Shown: positions 35,371 through 47,667, counted from the stretch's first letter. The stretch is DNA of 64,000 bases from Leptospira noguchii serovar Panama str. CZ214 (GCF_000306255.2 NZ_AKWY02000016.1:42300-106299); one strand, 5' to 3'. Notes: a model not told the origin generated them from the sequence alone. Program-made: numbers and translations.

Positions 35371-35478
35371 CATAATAATAATCGCTTTTGCATCAGCTAC
35401 TGAACTCACGTTAATGTAAAATCTAGAGTTTATCGAACCGATCCCAATTCAAAAACATAAAACCGAGATCAAAAAACT

Positions 35479-36015
35479 CTATGGATTTAGAATATTCAAT
35501 TTTGATTGAGTATTCAACTGTTCCTTAAGAGTTTTTAATAACAATTGAAATTTTGCCGTTTCTGCGTGAGAAAGATTTTGGTTTGTCGTTTTTTCTCGGG
35601 AAGAAAAACTAAATATGATTTCTTTGGTTTGCAAAATTTTATCTGCGACCTCCGCCGAAACAGTAGAAGAAATCTTTACAGAATCTGAATATTCGGTTCC
35701 TACCTTTCTTAGATTGAACCAAGTTCCATCTAATCTTAAAGAAACTCCAATCGGAAAACTGACCTCGAAAGAACTGAGATAATAGTCCAAAAAAATCGTC
35801 TTTTCGGAATTTAGATTTTTAAAAACGCCTCTAAAATTCAGAGACTTAGAATCTCCCTCGGAACAAAAAAAATGAAATCCATAACAAAACGATTCCGAAT
35901 GGAACACTACTTGTTCCAGAGCAGGCTCTGGAGTATAACGAATTAGATCCCTGGAACAACCGATCCCAGCAAACAAACCAAAACTAAAAAGAAGAAATAA
36001 AAGTTGAATCTTCAA
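35479..36015 (-). CDS. Putative lipoprotein of unknown function
   Basis: This 178-residue protein has a classic lipoprotein signal (hydrophobic residues 4-18, lipobox AGIGC with Cys20). The mature part is mostly beta (SFEVSFPIGVSLRLDGTWFN) with no repeat or catalytic motif that I recognise, and a C-terminal helix. It would be anchored to the inner or outer membrane. It is a single gene divergent from serA with a 215-base spacer. Lipoproteins of this kind are common in Leptospira and often species-specific. Confidence 0.8.
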   Translation of the reverse strand: MKIQLLFLLFSFGLFAGIGCSRDLIRYTPEPALEQVVFHSESFCYGFHFFCSEGDSKSLNFRGVFKNLNSEKTIFLDYYLSSFEVSFPIGVSLRLDGTWFNLRKVGTEYSDSVKISSTVSAEVADKILQTKEIIFSFSSREKTTNQNLSHAETAKFQLLLKTLKEQLNTQSKLNILNP

Positions 36016-36230
36016 AAGTTCCCTCTAAAAAATTTTTCCCAGTTTTTTAGAAATGCTTTGGATTTGAAAGAAAATTCCACTTGAATTTATACATTTGTTT
36101 TAAATCGGTTTAAATCTTTCATTTGGATTTTTTGAATCGATCGCCAAAGAACGAATATTCGAATGGAGTGAAAACCAAAAACAAAAATTCAATTTTCAGA
36201 GAATCACGCTCTTGAAACCCTGGTAGGCAA

Positions 36231-37454
<1,224 letters not shown>

Positions 37455-37611
37455 AAGTCCGCCAAAAGCCTTCTTTAAGCAAATTGCCTTTACACAAAAC
37501 AATTTGTTGTAATAAAAACATAATAAAAATTTAATATATAAAATACAGAATAGATACGAATTTTTTGAATTTTGCTTGATCGTTTTGATAAAAGGTACTC
37601 AAAATTGGGCC

Positions 37612-37917
37612 ATGCATTATAACAGAATCCCGAGCACTGTGACCGTTTATTGGAGCAAACTGGCAGATCAAAGCCTTCGAATTGCTGAAAATATTTTAAA
37701 AGGACTACTTCATAGAACGGATTTTCCTATTGAACCGGGTACCGTTTTAGAACTTAAGCTCGGAACCATCAGCCTTTCCGGAGGAATTCAAATTCCGGTA
37801 AAAGTAATTCGTTGTGAAAAAATTTCAGAAGCTGAATACGATCTTTATCTGAATTATACGGAAAGAGATTTTAACAAAATTCAAGAAATTGAAGATTTGA
37901 TTCGAGATCTTTCTTGA
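37612..37917 (+). CDS. PilZ-like small protein
   Basis: This protein of about 100 residues is rich in beta strands, with a pattern like PilZ domains (PGTVLELKLGTISLSGGIQI, then VKVIRCEKISEAEYDLYL). It ends in a helical tail. PilZ proteins bind cyclic di-GMP, but the RxxxR motif is not clear before the first strand, so binding is uncertain. The start could be the ATG at 37612 or a TTG at 37576 in the same frame. It is a single gene downstream of serA. Confidence 0.6.
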   Translation: MHYNRIPSTVTVYWSKLADQSLRIAENILKGLLHRTDFPIEPGTVLELKLGTISLSGGIQIPVKVIRCEKISEAEYDLYLNYTERDFNKIQEIEDLIRDLS

Positions 37918-38267
37918 GATCTATTTTATAAAACAGTATCAAGCTGAGTCGTTTTATTTGAATTTTTTAGTTATAAAATTATAATATTTACAATCTTCCC
38001 ATTTTTTCTATCATATTTAAAAGTTTTCCTTATTGTCTTTAAACATTGCGAGTTTAATGAAATAGATTTGTTTTATAAAACCTAATTTTTCCGCAAAAAA
38101 TAAAATGTGGGAACTACCACAAAATTTCGAAATTATCGTTTCTGACCGTTAATTGCCAAAATGTGGGAACTCTTATTTTTTAGAACTTCTATAATCCAAT
38201 CAAATGATTGCAGTTTTGCGACCATTGTAAAAATTAGCCATGTAATTTCGACACCAGCTATTACACA
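37918..38267. other. Intergenic region with two dispersed TGTGGGAACT motifs
   Basis: Copies at 38106-38115 and 38162-38171 lie 56 bases apart in the same direction, each preceded by AAAA. An ATAAAAC/GTTTTAT inverted pair (about 37927-37957) just after the PilZ-like gene could be a weak terminator. No gene is seen. Confidence 0.55.
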
Positions 38268-39383
38268 TTATATAGGTAAGGAGAAAAAAAATGTTGCACC
38301 ACAGTCCAACTCTCCTTCGGCCCAAACTTTTCCTCCGTGACGCAGAACGATTCTTTGGACGATCGCCAGTCCGATTCCGATCCCTTCAAATTCACTGTTC
38401 TCATGTAATCTTTGAAACACTCCAAACAATTTATTCACATACTGCATATTAAAACCGGCACCGTTATCTTTTACGTAATACGTAATTTCTTTTTCACTTT
38501 TAGACGAGCCTATCTCTACTTTAGGATTTTCTTTTTTAGAAGAATATTTAATCGCGTTAGATATAAGATTAATCAATACCTGTTTGAGCAACTCAGCGTC
38601 TCCCATAATCGAAGGAAGTTTTTTTATTTCTAAACTCGGCTTTCCATTTTTCAAATCCTCTTGAAATTCTTGTAGAATCATATTTACTAGTTGGTTCATA
38701 TCGATCGGCTTTTTATTCATATCTTTTTTTCCTAACTTAGATAAAAGTAAAAGACTATCGATTAAATTACTCATCTTCAAAGAATTATCTATGATTAAAC
38801 CTAAAACCCTTTTTCCCTCCCCGTCAAATTTTTCTTCATAATCTTCTTTTAATATCTTTGTGTAACCCCTTATAGCCCTCAAAGGGGCTTTTAAATCATG
38901 AGAGACTGAATAAGTAAAAGCGTCTAGTTCTTTGTTTGAATATTCTAATTCCAAATTTTTCTGTTTCAAACTCTCGTTTAATTCGTGTAATGCGGTATCT
39001 TGAAGATGTTTATCAATAAAAAACTGAACCTTATCAATCAATATTTCTGGTTGAAACGGTTTTGTGATAAAGCCAAATGCTCCTTTTTCATATCCCTTAA
39101 ACACATTCAAGTTATCCGTATAAACTGCAGATATAAAAATAAACGGTAAGTTCGCCGTTTTGTTTTCTTCACGTATGATTCCCGCCAATTCGTACCCATC
39201 CATCTCCGGCATTTGTATGTCCAACAGGGCCAGAGCAAATTCATGACGTAAAATCGCCTTTAAGGCTTCGTTTCCACTCAAAGCCTTGACTAATTCCACT
39301 TCTAAATCCTTCAACACAACTTCTAGGGCGATCAGGTTTTCAGGCTTATCGTCTACGATTAGTATTTTCGGTTTTGACTTCAT
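38268..39383 (-). CDS. Receiver-histidine kinase protein
   Basis: This 371-residue cytoplasmic protein has an N-terminal receiver (Asp11-Asp12, phospho-acceptor Asp55 in LLDIQMPEMDG, Lys in ITKPFQPE) and a short coiled coil. A HisKA domain with His162 (SVSHDLKAPLRAIRGY) and a HATPase domain follow (N-box LINLISNAIKY, DNGAGFN, GIGIGLAIVQRIV). All phospho-transfer residues are present. The receiver before the kinase suggests that input comes from another kinase, most likely the hybrid kinase encoded 14 bases upstream. It is the last gene of the cheR-cheB-kinase operon. Confidence 0.92.
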   Translation of the reverse strand: MKSKPKILIVDDKPENLIALEVVLKDLEVELVKALSGNEALKAILRHEFALALLDIQMPEMDGYELAGIIREENKTANLPFIFISAVYTDNLNVFKGYEKGAFGFITKPFQPEILIDKVQFFIDKHLQDTALHELNESLKQKNLELEYSNKELDAFTYSVSHDLKAPLRAIRGYTKILKEDYEEKFDGEGKRVLGLIIDNSLKMSNLIDSLLLLSKLGKKDMNKKPIDMNQLVNMILQEFQEDLKNGKPSLEIKKLPSIMGDAELLKQVLINLISNAIKYSSKKENPKVEIGSSKSEKEITYYVKDNGAGFNMQYVNKLFGVFQRLHENSEFEGIGIGLAIVQRIVLRHGGKVWAEGELDCGATFFFSLPI

Positions 39384-39397
39384 AATCTTTTAACCTT

Positions 39398-42300
39398 CTA
39401 CTTACTTAACCAAACCCTCATCAAAGAAAACAATCGTTCTACATCAACCGGCTTGGATATATAATCATTTGCACCTGCCTCTATACATTTTTTTCGATCG
39501 TCTTGCATCGCTTTCGCGGTCAACGCGATAATTGTAAGATTTTTATATTTTGAAACTTCTCGGATCTTTTTCATTGTTTCGTACCCGTCCATCTCTGGCA
39601 TCATTATATCCATAAGAACTAAATCTACGTCTTCGTTCTTAGAAAGTAATTCTAAAGCGCTATTTCCGTCCTCCGCCTTTAAAACGTTCATTCCTTTTTC
39701 ACTTAGTATTTTAGATAAAGCGAAAACGTTTCTCATGTCGTCGTCAACCAAAAGTATTTTCTTTTGAAATAAAATAGAATCCTTATCATATAAGTTATTT
39801 ATAATATTTTGTTTCGATTCCGGAAGACTATCAATCATCCTATGAAGAAATAATGCGGTTTCGTCTAACAACCTTTCTTCGGATTTGATACCTTTGATAA
39901 TGATACTTTCAGAATATTTCTGAAGTTCTTTATCTTCTTCTTTTGTAAGTTCTTTACCCGTATAAATGACGATAGGTGGTATCTGCTCCTTCTTGATCTT
40001 TTCCATTTCTTGAATCAGATCAAAACCATTCATGTCGGGAAGCCCTATATCCAAAACGATACAATCAAAATGATTTTCTGAGTAAACTCGAAGAGCTTCT
40101 TTACCGGAATCCGCTTCAAAACATTTTACGTCTCCGTTTCCAATCAACTTGAGCATCATCTTTCTCGAATTTAAATCATCTTCTATAATCAAAAGATTTT
40201 TCATTTTTCTGTTGATGAAATTTTCAATCCGATTAAACGCCTCGTCTAATTCCTTTTTATGGACTGGTTTTCTAATACACTCAACTGCACCTCCTCGAAT
40301 GAGTTCAATAGAATATTCATTTGCGGAAACTATGTGAACCGGAATATGCCTAACGGATTGATCCGCCTTTAATTCATTTAATACGGTTTGCCCTTTCATT
40401 CCAGGTAGATCCAAATCAAGAATGATCGCGTGAGGTTTATACTTTCGAGTAAGAATCAATCCGTCTTCTCCGGTTGCAGCGGAAATACATTTGAATCCTT
40501 TTTCGTTTGCTTGTTTAATCAATATGGAAGCAAATTTTAAATCGTCTTCTATAACCAAAAGAACCTTATCATTCTCTCCGATTTGATTTCTATCGTCCTG
40601 TAAAGTTGGATAATTGATAAATTTGTTTTGGATAGAATCAACCGAGTTAGGAACAACTTCGTTTTCTTTTTCCGAAATTGGAATTTCGTTGGTTTCAATT
40701 GGAAGTGATAAAGAAAACGTAGAACCTTGGTTCACTTTACTCTTAAGAAAAATTTCTCCTCCTAGTAGTTTGGCAAGTTCTCTCGAAATAGATAAACCGA
40801 GTCCCGTTCCGCCATATTTTCTACTAGTACTTCCATCCGCTTGTTGAAACGCTTCAAAAATTGCTGAATGTTTTTCTTCTGGAATGCCAATTCCAGAATC
40901 AATCACCGAAAAAAGAATTTGATTTTTATTTTGCTTTTTAATCTCGAGTTGAACCTTTCCTCGTTTTGTAAATTTTAACGCGTTAGAGATTAAGTTTTTT
41001 AGAATTTGATTTAATCTTTGTGAATCAGTTCGAATTATTTCCGGCAGATCATCGTCAAAAATCAATTCTAAATCTAACTTTTTCTCTGTAGCCTGTAGTT
41101 TAAACGTGCTCATCAATTCTTTTGCGAATTTTCTCAAAGCCACTCTTTCTACATTAACCGACATTTTACCGGATTCTACTTTAGATAAATCTAATACATC
41201 GTTAATCAAAATCAATAGATCATGACCGCTTTTATAAATAATGTTTGCACTTTCTACTTGATCCTCGGAAAGATTTTTTCTTTTATTGTCTGCTAAATCC
41301 TTTGAAAGAATCAAAAGACTATTTAAAGGAGTTCTGAGTTCATGAGACATGTTCGCCAAAAACTCAGACTTATACTTACCCGAAAGTTCCAATTGTTTCG
41401 TTTTTTGTTCTATATCATTTTTTGCTAATTCTACTTCCTTATTTTTCATTTCCAAGATATGTGTTTGTTCTTCCAATTCTTCATTAGAAACTTTTAATTC
41501 TTCCTGTTGTTGTCTTAAAACTTGAGTTTGCTCCTCCAATTCCTCGTTCATCTGTCTCAATTCTTCCTGCTGAGCCTGAAGTTCCTCGCTCTGTATACGT
41601 GTTTGTTCCAAAAGCTCCTGGATTTTTCTTCTGGCTCTGGCGGAATTAAAACTGATTCCTATACTTTGAACGGAAGATTCTATAAATTCAATTTCAGAAG
41701 AAGAAAAAGAATCCAATTTTCCCAACTCTATTACACCTTGTGTTTTTCCTTCGAATACAAAAGGAACAAGTAATATTTGTCTTGGCTTTGTATCAAGTAT
41801 TCCAGATAAGATGCGAAGAGATCCTTCTTCTACATCCGTTAAAAAGATTTTTTTTTGTTCAGCTGCAACCTGTCCGATCAAACCTTCGTTGAGTGCAAAC
41901 TTTTCGGAAGACCGATCCTTAGAAATAAAACCGTATTTTCCGAAAACAGATAAACTACATTCAGAATCGTCGCAAAGATAAATTGCTCCTACGTTCGCAT
42001 TCAGATAATTAGATAAAAAGGTAATTACATCTTTTGCAAGTAATGATTCGGTCTTATCCCCTCTTAATTTTTCGTTGAGAAAATTTTGACCATTTGCCAT
42101 CCAATTGTGTTTTTCATTTTCCTGAGTTTTTTTTCTAAGAGAGGAAGTCATCATACGCAGAGAATTTCCTAAAACGTCCTTCTCCGATTTAGGAACAAAG
42201 TCTACGAAATAATTTCCGGAAGCTACGTTATTCGCGTTATCCGTTATTTCCTTAAAACTTTCTCGAATTTTATTTAAGAATTGATAAATCGGTTGAAGTT

Positions 42301-43015
42301 CATCTTTATAGGCTTCCACAAACGGAACGTCTGAAAATTCTCTATTTGCAATTTTTTCGGCTTCTTGAGAAATAAATTGAATTCTATTGCCTATCGTTCT
42401 GATGATCCAATAAGAAACTGCAATTTCTATAAACAAACTTACTAAAATAAACAAAATAAAAAAAAGAAATGTCAGATAGTATTTTCTTTCATTTTCTTTT
42501 TTATCGGATTGCATGTTTTCTTCGCTTTTTTTAATCAGATAACTTAACGTTTTAATAATAGAGTCTCGTATCGTAAGACCTTTACGGATCGAGATTTCAA
42601 ACGCTCTGCCTTTGTTATTTTCCAAGGAAAGAGAAACGATTTGAGCCAAATCCGATTTATACGTGACCCACAAAGATATAAAGTCTTGAAGTGTTTCTGA
42701 TCCTTTACCTTCCGTGTAACTTTGTAATTCGATCGTATTTTGATCTACTGAATCCACCGCCTTATAAATTCGATCTCTGTAATAGACCATCTTTATAGGG
42801 TCCCTTTCTATAATGATATTTTTTTCGTGACGAGAAGCTTCTAAAACACCGATCAAAATTTCGTGAGATAAATTTACTTTTTTCGCAGATACGTCTACGA
42901 TCCGTTTTAATCTGTCGTTGGAATCGGAAACCATATCTAAAACAAATAAAACACTGATCAACAACATACCTAGAATGATAGAAAATCCTACGATCAGTTT
43001 TCCTCGAATGGTCAT
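39398..43015 (-). CDS. Hybrid sensor histidine kinase with three receiver domains
   Basis: This 1205-residue protein has membrane helices at about 8-27 and 182-206 with a helical sensor region between, then HAMP and a GAF domain (about 310-455). A long coiled coil of QEELRQMNEELEEQ-type repeats leads to HisKA with His558 (ANMSHELRTPLNSL) and HATPase (NLISNALKF, DSGIGIP, GTGLGLSISREL). Three receivers are at about 815-930, 935-1055 and 1080-1200 (acceptors in LDLDLPGMKG, LDIGLPDMNG and MDIMMPEMDG). The set resembles multi-step phosphorelay kinases of the CHASE3/HAMP/GAF type. Encoded with CheR and a receiver-less CheB, it may be controlled by methylation. The signal is unknown. Confidence 0.93.
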   Translation of the reverse strand: MTIRGKLIVGFSIILGMLLISVLFVLDMVSDSNDRLKRIVDVSAKKVNLSHEILIGVLEASRHEKNIIIERDPIKMVYYRDRIYKAVDSVDQNTIELQSYTEGKGSETLQDFISLWVTYKSDLAQIVSLSLENNKGRAFEISIRKGLTIRDSIIKTLSYLIKKSEENMQSDKKENERKYYLTFLFFILFILVSLFIEIAVSYWIIRTIGNRIQFISQEAEKIANREFSDVPFVEAYKDELQPIYQFLNKIRESFKEITDNANNVASGNYFVDFVPKSEKDVLGNSLRMMTSSLRKKTQENEKHNWMANGQNFLNEKLRGDKTESLLAKDVITFLSNYLNANVGAIYLCDDSECSLSVFGKYGFISKDRSSEKFALNEGLIGQVAAEQKKIFLTDVEEGSLRILSGILDTKPRQILLVPFVFEGKTQGVIELGKLDSFSSSEIEFIESSVQSIGISFNSARARRKIQELLEQTRIQSEELQAQQEELRQMNEELEEQTQVLRQQQEELKVSNEELEEQTHILEMKNKEVELAKNDIEQKTKQLELSGKYKSEFLANMSHELRTPLNSLLILSKDLADNKRKNLSEDQVESANIIYKSGHDLLILINDVLDLSKVESGKMSVNVERVALRKFAKELMSTFKLQATEKKLDLELIFDDDLPEIIRTDSQRLNQILKNLISNALKFTKRGKVQLEIKKQNKNQILFSVIDSGIGIPEEKHSAIFEAFQQADGSTSRKYGGTGLGLSISRELAKLLGGEIFLKSKVNQGSTFSLSLPIETNEIPISEKENEVVPNSVDSIQNKFINYPTLQDDRNQIGENDKVLLVIEDDLKFASILIKQANEKGFKCISAATGEDGLILTRKYKPHAIILDLDLPGMKGQTVLNELKADQSVRHIPVHIVSANEYSIELIRGGAVECIRKPVHKKELDEAFNRIENFINRKMKNLLIIEDDLNSRKMMLKLIGNGDVKCFEADSGKEALRVYSENHFDCIVLDIGLPDMNGFDLIQEMEKIKKEQIPPIVIYTGKELTKEEDKELQKYSESIIIKGIKSEERLLDETALFLHRMIDSLPESKQNIINNLYDKDSILFQKKILLVDDDMRNVFALSKILSEKGMNVLKAEDGNSALELLSKNEDVDLVLMDIMMPEMDGYETMKKIREVSKYKNLTIIALTAKAMQDDRKKCIEAGANDYISKPVDVERLFSLMRVWLSK

Positions 43016-43017
43016 AT

Positions 43018-43599
43018 TTATCTTTGCTCCAAATTATTTTGGTCCAGTCTTATCAATAGTTCAGCGATCTTCTCTAAAGAAAGTATGTAATCCACAGATG
43101 TGGCTTCGATAGCGGACCGAGGCATTAAAACAATCTCCGCGGTTAAAGGATCTTGAACAACCGCCAGACCACCATTTTCTTTAATTTTTTTTAAACCTTG
43201 TGCACCGTCAGAATTGGCACCAGTCAATATAACTCCGATTAGTTTATCTCCATATACTTCAGAAGCAGTTTCAAATAAAACATCAATGGAAGGTCTTGAA
43301 AAATTCACTCGTTCTCCTATGGAAAAAGAAAATGTCCGATCTTTTTCAATCAATAAATGGTAGTTAGGCGGCGCCACATATATTATACCCGATTTTATTT
43401 CCTCTTTTTCCTCTGCTTCTTTGATTTTGATATCGCATAATTTTTCCAAAATTCGAAACCATTCTCCATCAGAACGCGCTCCTATATGTTGAACGATTAC
43501 AATAGGAATTTCAAACCGAGCGGGCAAAATCGGTAATATGGTTTTCATTGCATTTAAACCTCCAGCGGAAGTCCCTATTACGATCGCTTCGTAACTCAT
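43018..43599 (-). CDS. Receiver-less CheB-type methylesterase
   Basis: This 193-residue protein is a CheB catalytic domain only. Ser11 (VIGTSAGGLNAMK), His38 (VQHIGARSDGEWF) and the Asp in TGANSDGAQG form the triad. No regulatory receiver is present, so activity is not gated by phosphorylation in the usual way. It lies directly between cheR and the hybrid kinase (2-base gap), a combination seen in CheR/CheB-linked kinase systems in which methylation is thought to act on targets other than flagellar receptors. Confidence 0.9.
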   Translation of the reverse strand: MSYEAIVIGTSAGGLNAMKTILPILPARFEIPIVIVQHIGARSDGEWFRILEKLCDIKIKEAEEKEEIKSGIIYVAPPNYHLLIEKDRTFSFSIGERVNFSRPSIDVLFETASEVYGDKLIGVILTGANSDGAQGLKKIKENGGLAVVQDPLTAEIVLMPRSAIEATSVDYILSLEKIAELLIRLDQNNLEQR

Positions 43600-43622
43600 A
43601 CGAATTTTATAATATACAAATC

Positions 43623-44537
43623 CTAGTATTTTTTCTTATATATTTTTTGTTTTGAATCTAAAGACTCATATTTTTCTGTTAATCCACCATAAGAAATCCC
43701 TTCTTTAGAGCCTAAACAAAGGATACCTCCTTTTACGAGACTTTCTAAAAAAAGATGATGTACTTTGTTTTGTAGTTCTCTCTTAAAATAAATCAAAACG
43801 TTTCTACAAAAAACCAGATTTGCCTCTGCAAAAACTCGATCCGTTACTAAATTATGATGAGCCCATACTATATTTTTTCTCAACGTTTGATTCATAATTA
43901 CCATTTCACCGTCAGAAGTATAATAGTCTGAAAAAAAACCATTCCCACCAGATAGCTGATAATTGATCGTATATTCCTTCATACTTCGATTTCTAAAAAT
44001 TCCGTCCCTCGCCACTTTCAAAGCTTGCTCGTTAAAATCCGTAGCATAAAGAATCGATCTTTCATACAACCCTTCTTCTTTTAAAAGAATCGCCATTGAA
44101 TACGCTTCTTCTCCCGTCGAACAACCAGCGTGCCAAATTTTCACAAAAGGGTAGGTTTTTAAAATGGGAATTACCTTCTTTCTCAAACATATATAAAAAT
44201 CTGGATCACGAAACATTTCCGTAACAGTGATCGATAAGTCCTGCAATAACTTAGAAGCAAAAGTTTTATCTTGTAAAACCTGCGTCTGCATTTCAGCAAT
44301 ACTGTTAAAACCGGAAAGAGTAAGTCTACTGATAAGCCTTCTTCGTATATGAGCCTCAGAATATTGTCTGAAATCATAACCGTATTTTTCAAAGATGACC
44401 TCCAGAAGAAGATTAATTTCAGTATCTTGAATATCCCTAGATTTCATAAAAGGTTCTTTCGATTTAAAAGATTGATCACTTTCTAAATCGGAATAGAACT
44501 TATGCCTCTTTTTATTAAAAAGAGTATCTTCTGACAT
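43623..44537 (-). CDS. CheR-type methyltransferase
   Basis: This 304-residue protein has the CheR N-terminal helical domain (YGYDFRQYSEAHIRRRLISR) and a SAM-binding domain (VKIWHAGCSTGEEAYSMAI; ATDFNEQALKVARDGIF; FCRNVLIYF). It methylates glutamates on receptors or kinase coiled coils. It is the first gene of the minus-strand operon followed by the CheB domain gene (23-base gap) and two kinases. The main chemotaxis operon at the window start has no cheR, so this one may serve either system. Confidence 0.93.
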   Translation of the reverse strand: MSEDTLFNKKRHKFYSDLESDQSFKSKEPFMKSRDIQDTEINLLLEVIFEKYGYDFRQYSEAHIRRRLISRLTLSGFNSIAEMQTQVLQDKTFASKLLQDLSITVTEMFRDPDFYICLRKKVIPILKTYPFVKIWHAGCSTGEEAYSMAILLKEEGLYERSILYATDFNEQALKVARDGIFRNRSMKEYTINYQLSGGNGFFSDYYTSDGEMVIMNQTLRKNIVWAHHNLVTDRVFAEANLVFCRNVLIYFKRELQNKVHHLFLESLVKGGILCLGSKEGISYGGLTEKYESLDSKQKIYKKKY

Positions 44538-45249
44538 AAAAATTTGCCTTCAAAAAAATCGGGCCAGATTTCTCTAAAAAGAAACCGCTTAATTGAATCG
44601 CCAAAACGTATTTTAATCAACAATTTATTTCAATTTGATTTAATTTTTAAGAAGTTTCGTTTTTGAGAATATAAATTAAATTCTCAATTAGTTATATGAT
44701 AATTTTCTCATCTATAATCTTTTGTGTTGTATAATAAAACATCCAAAACTATATGTTAATTCAAATTTCGTCCTATTCTTTTCTATAAGAATCAGTAAAA
44801 CAATATTCACAAACTTGAATTTTAAAAAATAATAGACGAATCTTTAAAGTAATAAGAACTCAATTTTAAGTCTAAATCTTAAAATCTTTTTCTAAATTCA
44901 AACTGCACATTATACGTTTTTTATAAAAAACAGATCGTCTAAAAAATAAAATTCGTCTTAAAATTTATACGATCAAAAACGGCTACAATAAAAATCTTTG
45001 ATATGGCAAATACACATCTAAACGCTTGAACTAGAGCAACTTTTAATTTCATCTAAATCATTGTGTATGTTTTGGAAACGATCGTAAATTTACTTTTGAT
45101 TTTTTAATCGTTTCAAGTATTTGTATGAAATAGACAACGATTTAAGACTCAACTACGTAATTGACACTTTCATAACTTTTCGTTCTTCGGCAAAAAGAAG
45201 TTCTTTTTTTTGCAACCACTTCCATTTATTTTGACTCAGACAAATCAAT
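44538..45249. other. AT-rich divergent intergenic region
   Basis: These 712 bases between the divergent cheR and plsC genes are very AT-rich, with no gene, tRNA or long repeat seen. Promoters for both operons should lie here; none is convincing by eye. Confidence 0.5.
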
Positions 45250-45995
45250 ATGAATCCAAAAACTAGGACCAAAGAACAAAATCAATCTGGCAAGAAATAC
45301 GACTCCACTGAACCGAGAATACATCCTGGCAGTTCTCTTAGGGTAAAAAAAATTTTACGTTGGTTCGGAAGAATCTACGGAAGTCTATTTTATAAAACCG
45401 AAGTGATCGGATTGGAAAACGTTCCTAAAGAAGGAACCGTTTTAGTTTTAGTGAAACACCAGAGAAACGACGACATTCCCCTTGGACTTGCCAAAGGTTT
45501 GTATAAAGCACGCTGGGATATATGGGCGATCATGAAAGACTCCATGGCAGCGCCTATATTTTTCAATTTCTTTTTAAAATGTGGTGGAATCCCACTCAAT
45601 CGATTAGAGCCGCGTAAAAGTAAAAGGGATCTACTTTTTGCAAGAAAAGTATTATATAATGGTAATATGCTCGTCATTTTTCCGGAGCAAACTACGGTTC
45701 CCTATAAAATGGGAAAAGGAAGACCTGGGGCGTTTCGTTTTATCGTGGGAAAACCACAGTTCCCTCTTCCGGTTTTATGTTTAGGATTGGACTATCGTCC
45801 AAGAGGTTTTTTACGTAGAACATCTCTTACAATTCGAATCGGAGAATTAAAATACTTAAATCCAGACAAAGATCCAGAAGAATTTTTACACGAACGTATG
45901 CACGAAATTGCAAGTCTTACAAATCTCATCTATCCATTTGAATTTAAAAAATCTAAATTAGAAAATTTTGAAGAATCCGAGGTCGAATCCTTAGT

Positions 45996-45999
<4 letters not shown>
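45250..45999 (+). CDS. 1-acyl-sn-glycerol-3-phosphate acyltransferase (PlsC family)
   Basis: This 249-residue membrane-associated enzyme has the acyltransferase block I motif (VKHQRNDDIP, an H-x4-D pattern), block II (GGIPLNR) and block III (VIFPEQTTV, variant of FPEGT). It would add an acyl chain to lysophosphatidic acid or a related acceptor. It overlaps the next gene, a patatin-type lipase, by ATGA at 45996, so synthesis and hydrolysis of acyl esters are encoded together. It may take part in phospholipid remodelling. The exact acceptor is not readable. Confidence 0.85.
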
Positions 46000-46994
<995 letters not shown>

Positions 46995-47202
46995 ACTTTT
47001 GTGCCTTTAAGGGTTTATAGGATAAATAAGTTTCAAAACTTTATGAGCGTTTTTGTAAATAGTTGAGTTTATTATGATAAACGATTTTACGTAGATTCGA
47101 TATTAAATAGAAAAAAACAGAATATTCTAAAATTTCTCATATTACAAAACTAAAGACACGAGATAATATACATTTGCTTACTATCTCGTATCAGGGTGAT
47201 TA

Positions 47203-47568
47203 TTACTTCATAGTATAATAAAATCTTTCGTGAAAGATTTTTCCATCCTTCCAGGTTTGGACACTCGCCTGTGTAATCTTAATGTGGCCCCATTCTTTAT
47301 GAATATAATCTAACTCCCATTCTACAACACTTCTATTACTTTCCTCATCTACGATGGTACCTAATACTTTCGCAAGATTCCATTTTACTTTAGAGACAAA
47401 ATCCTTTTCTCTCGCAAGATTCGCTTCAAAACCTACCGTAGGATTTTGAGTATTTTCCTGCATTACGACTGAAGGGTGATAAAATTCCTGAAAGGCTTCT
47501 ATTACATTTCCAGCCAGAATCATTTCGTTCAACTTAGTCACTTTTTTTCCTATAGCTTGTGCGCTCAT
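47203..47568 (-). CDS. SnoaL/NTF2-like fold protein
   Basis: This 121-residue protein has the cone-shaped NTF2-like pattern: N-terminal helices (KVTKLNEMILAGNVIEAFQE, FYHPSVVMQEN) and then long strands (WELDYIHKEWGHIKITQASV, KIFHERFYYTMK). Such proteins bind or transform small hydrophobic molecules. The gene is divergent from a marR-type regulator, with two candidate operators between them, so it is probably the regulated target. The ATG is preceded by AAAAGGAGTAAC, a strong ribosome site. Confidence 0.8.
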   Translation of the reverse strand: MSAQAIGKKVTKLNEMILAGNVIEAFQEFYHPSVVMQENTQNPTVGFEANLAREKDFVSKVKWNLAKVLGTIVDEESNRSVVEWELDYIHKEWGHIKITQASVQTWKDGKIFHERFYYTMK

Positions 47569-47615
47569 TTGTTACTCCTTTTGAATTCTTGCCGGGTAAA
47601 ATTCGGAAAGAATTT

Positions 47616-47633
47616 TAGTTGCAATCACAACTA
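47616..47633. promoter_or_regulatory. Candidate MarR operator 1
   Basis: TAGTTG-CAATCA-CAACTA is a palindrome with 6-base arms in the divergent spacer, about 48 bases upstream of the SnoaL-like start. Size and symmetry match MarR-family operators. Confidence 0.55.
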
Positions 47634-47653
47634 TTCCACATTTCTAAATAATG

Positions 47654-47667
47654 GTTGTAAGTGCAAT
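47654..47667. promoter_or_regulatory. Candidate MarR operator 2
   Basis: GTTG-TAAGTG-CAAT is related to operator 1. TTGTAAGTGCAA matches the reverse complement of TTGCAATCACAA at 10 of 12 bases. It ends 23 bases before the marR ATG; centres are 36 bases apart. Confidence 0.5.

Larger units (their letters stand above)
34309..35478. other. Repeat-rich intergenic region without credible genes
   Basis: These 1170 bases hold two palindromic elements (34650-34720 and 34807-34889) and, between 35083 and 35370, three copies of a CTCTCTATGGATCGCG-like motif with short GGGAA-containing stretches. Frames of 60-100 codons run through the region but are low-complexity, overlap the repeats and have no ribosome sites. 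Confidence 0.6.

Noticed and set aside
34998..35419. Two overlapping plus-strand frames of about 87-101 codons
   Set aside because: They overlap each other in different frames, follow the CTCTCTATGGATCGCG repeats and lack ribosome sites.
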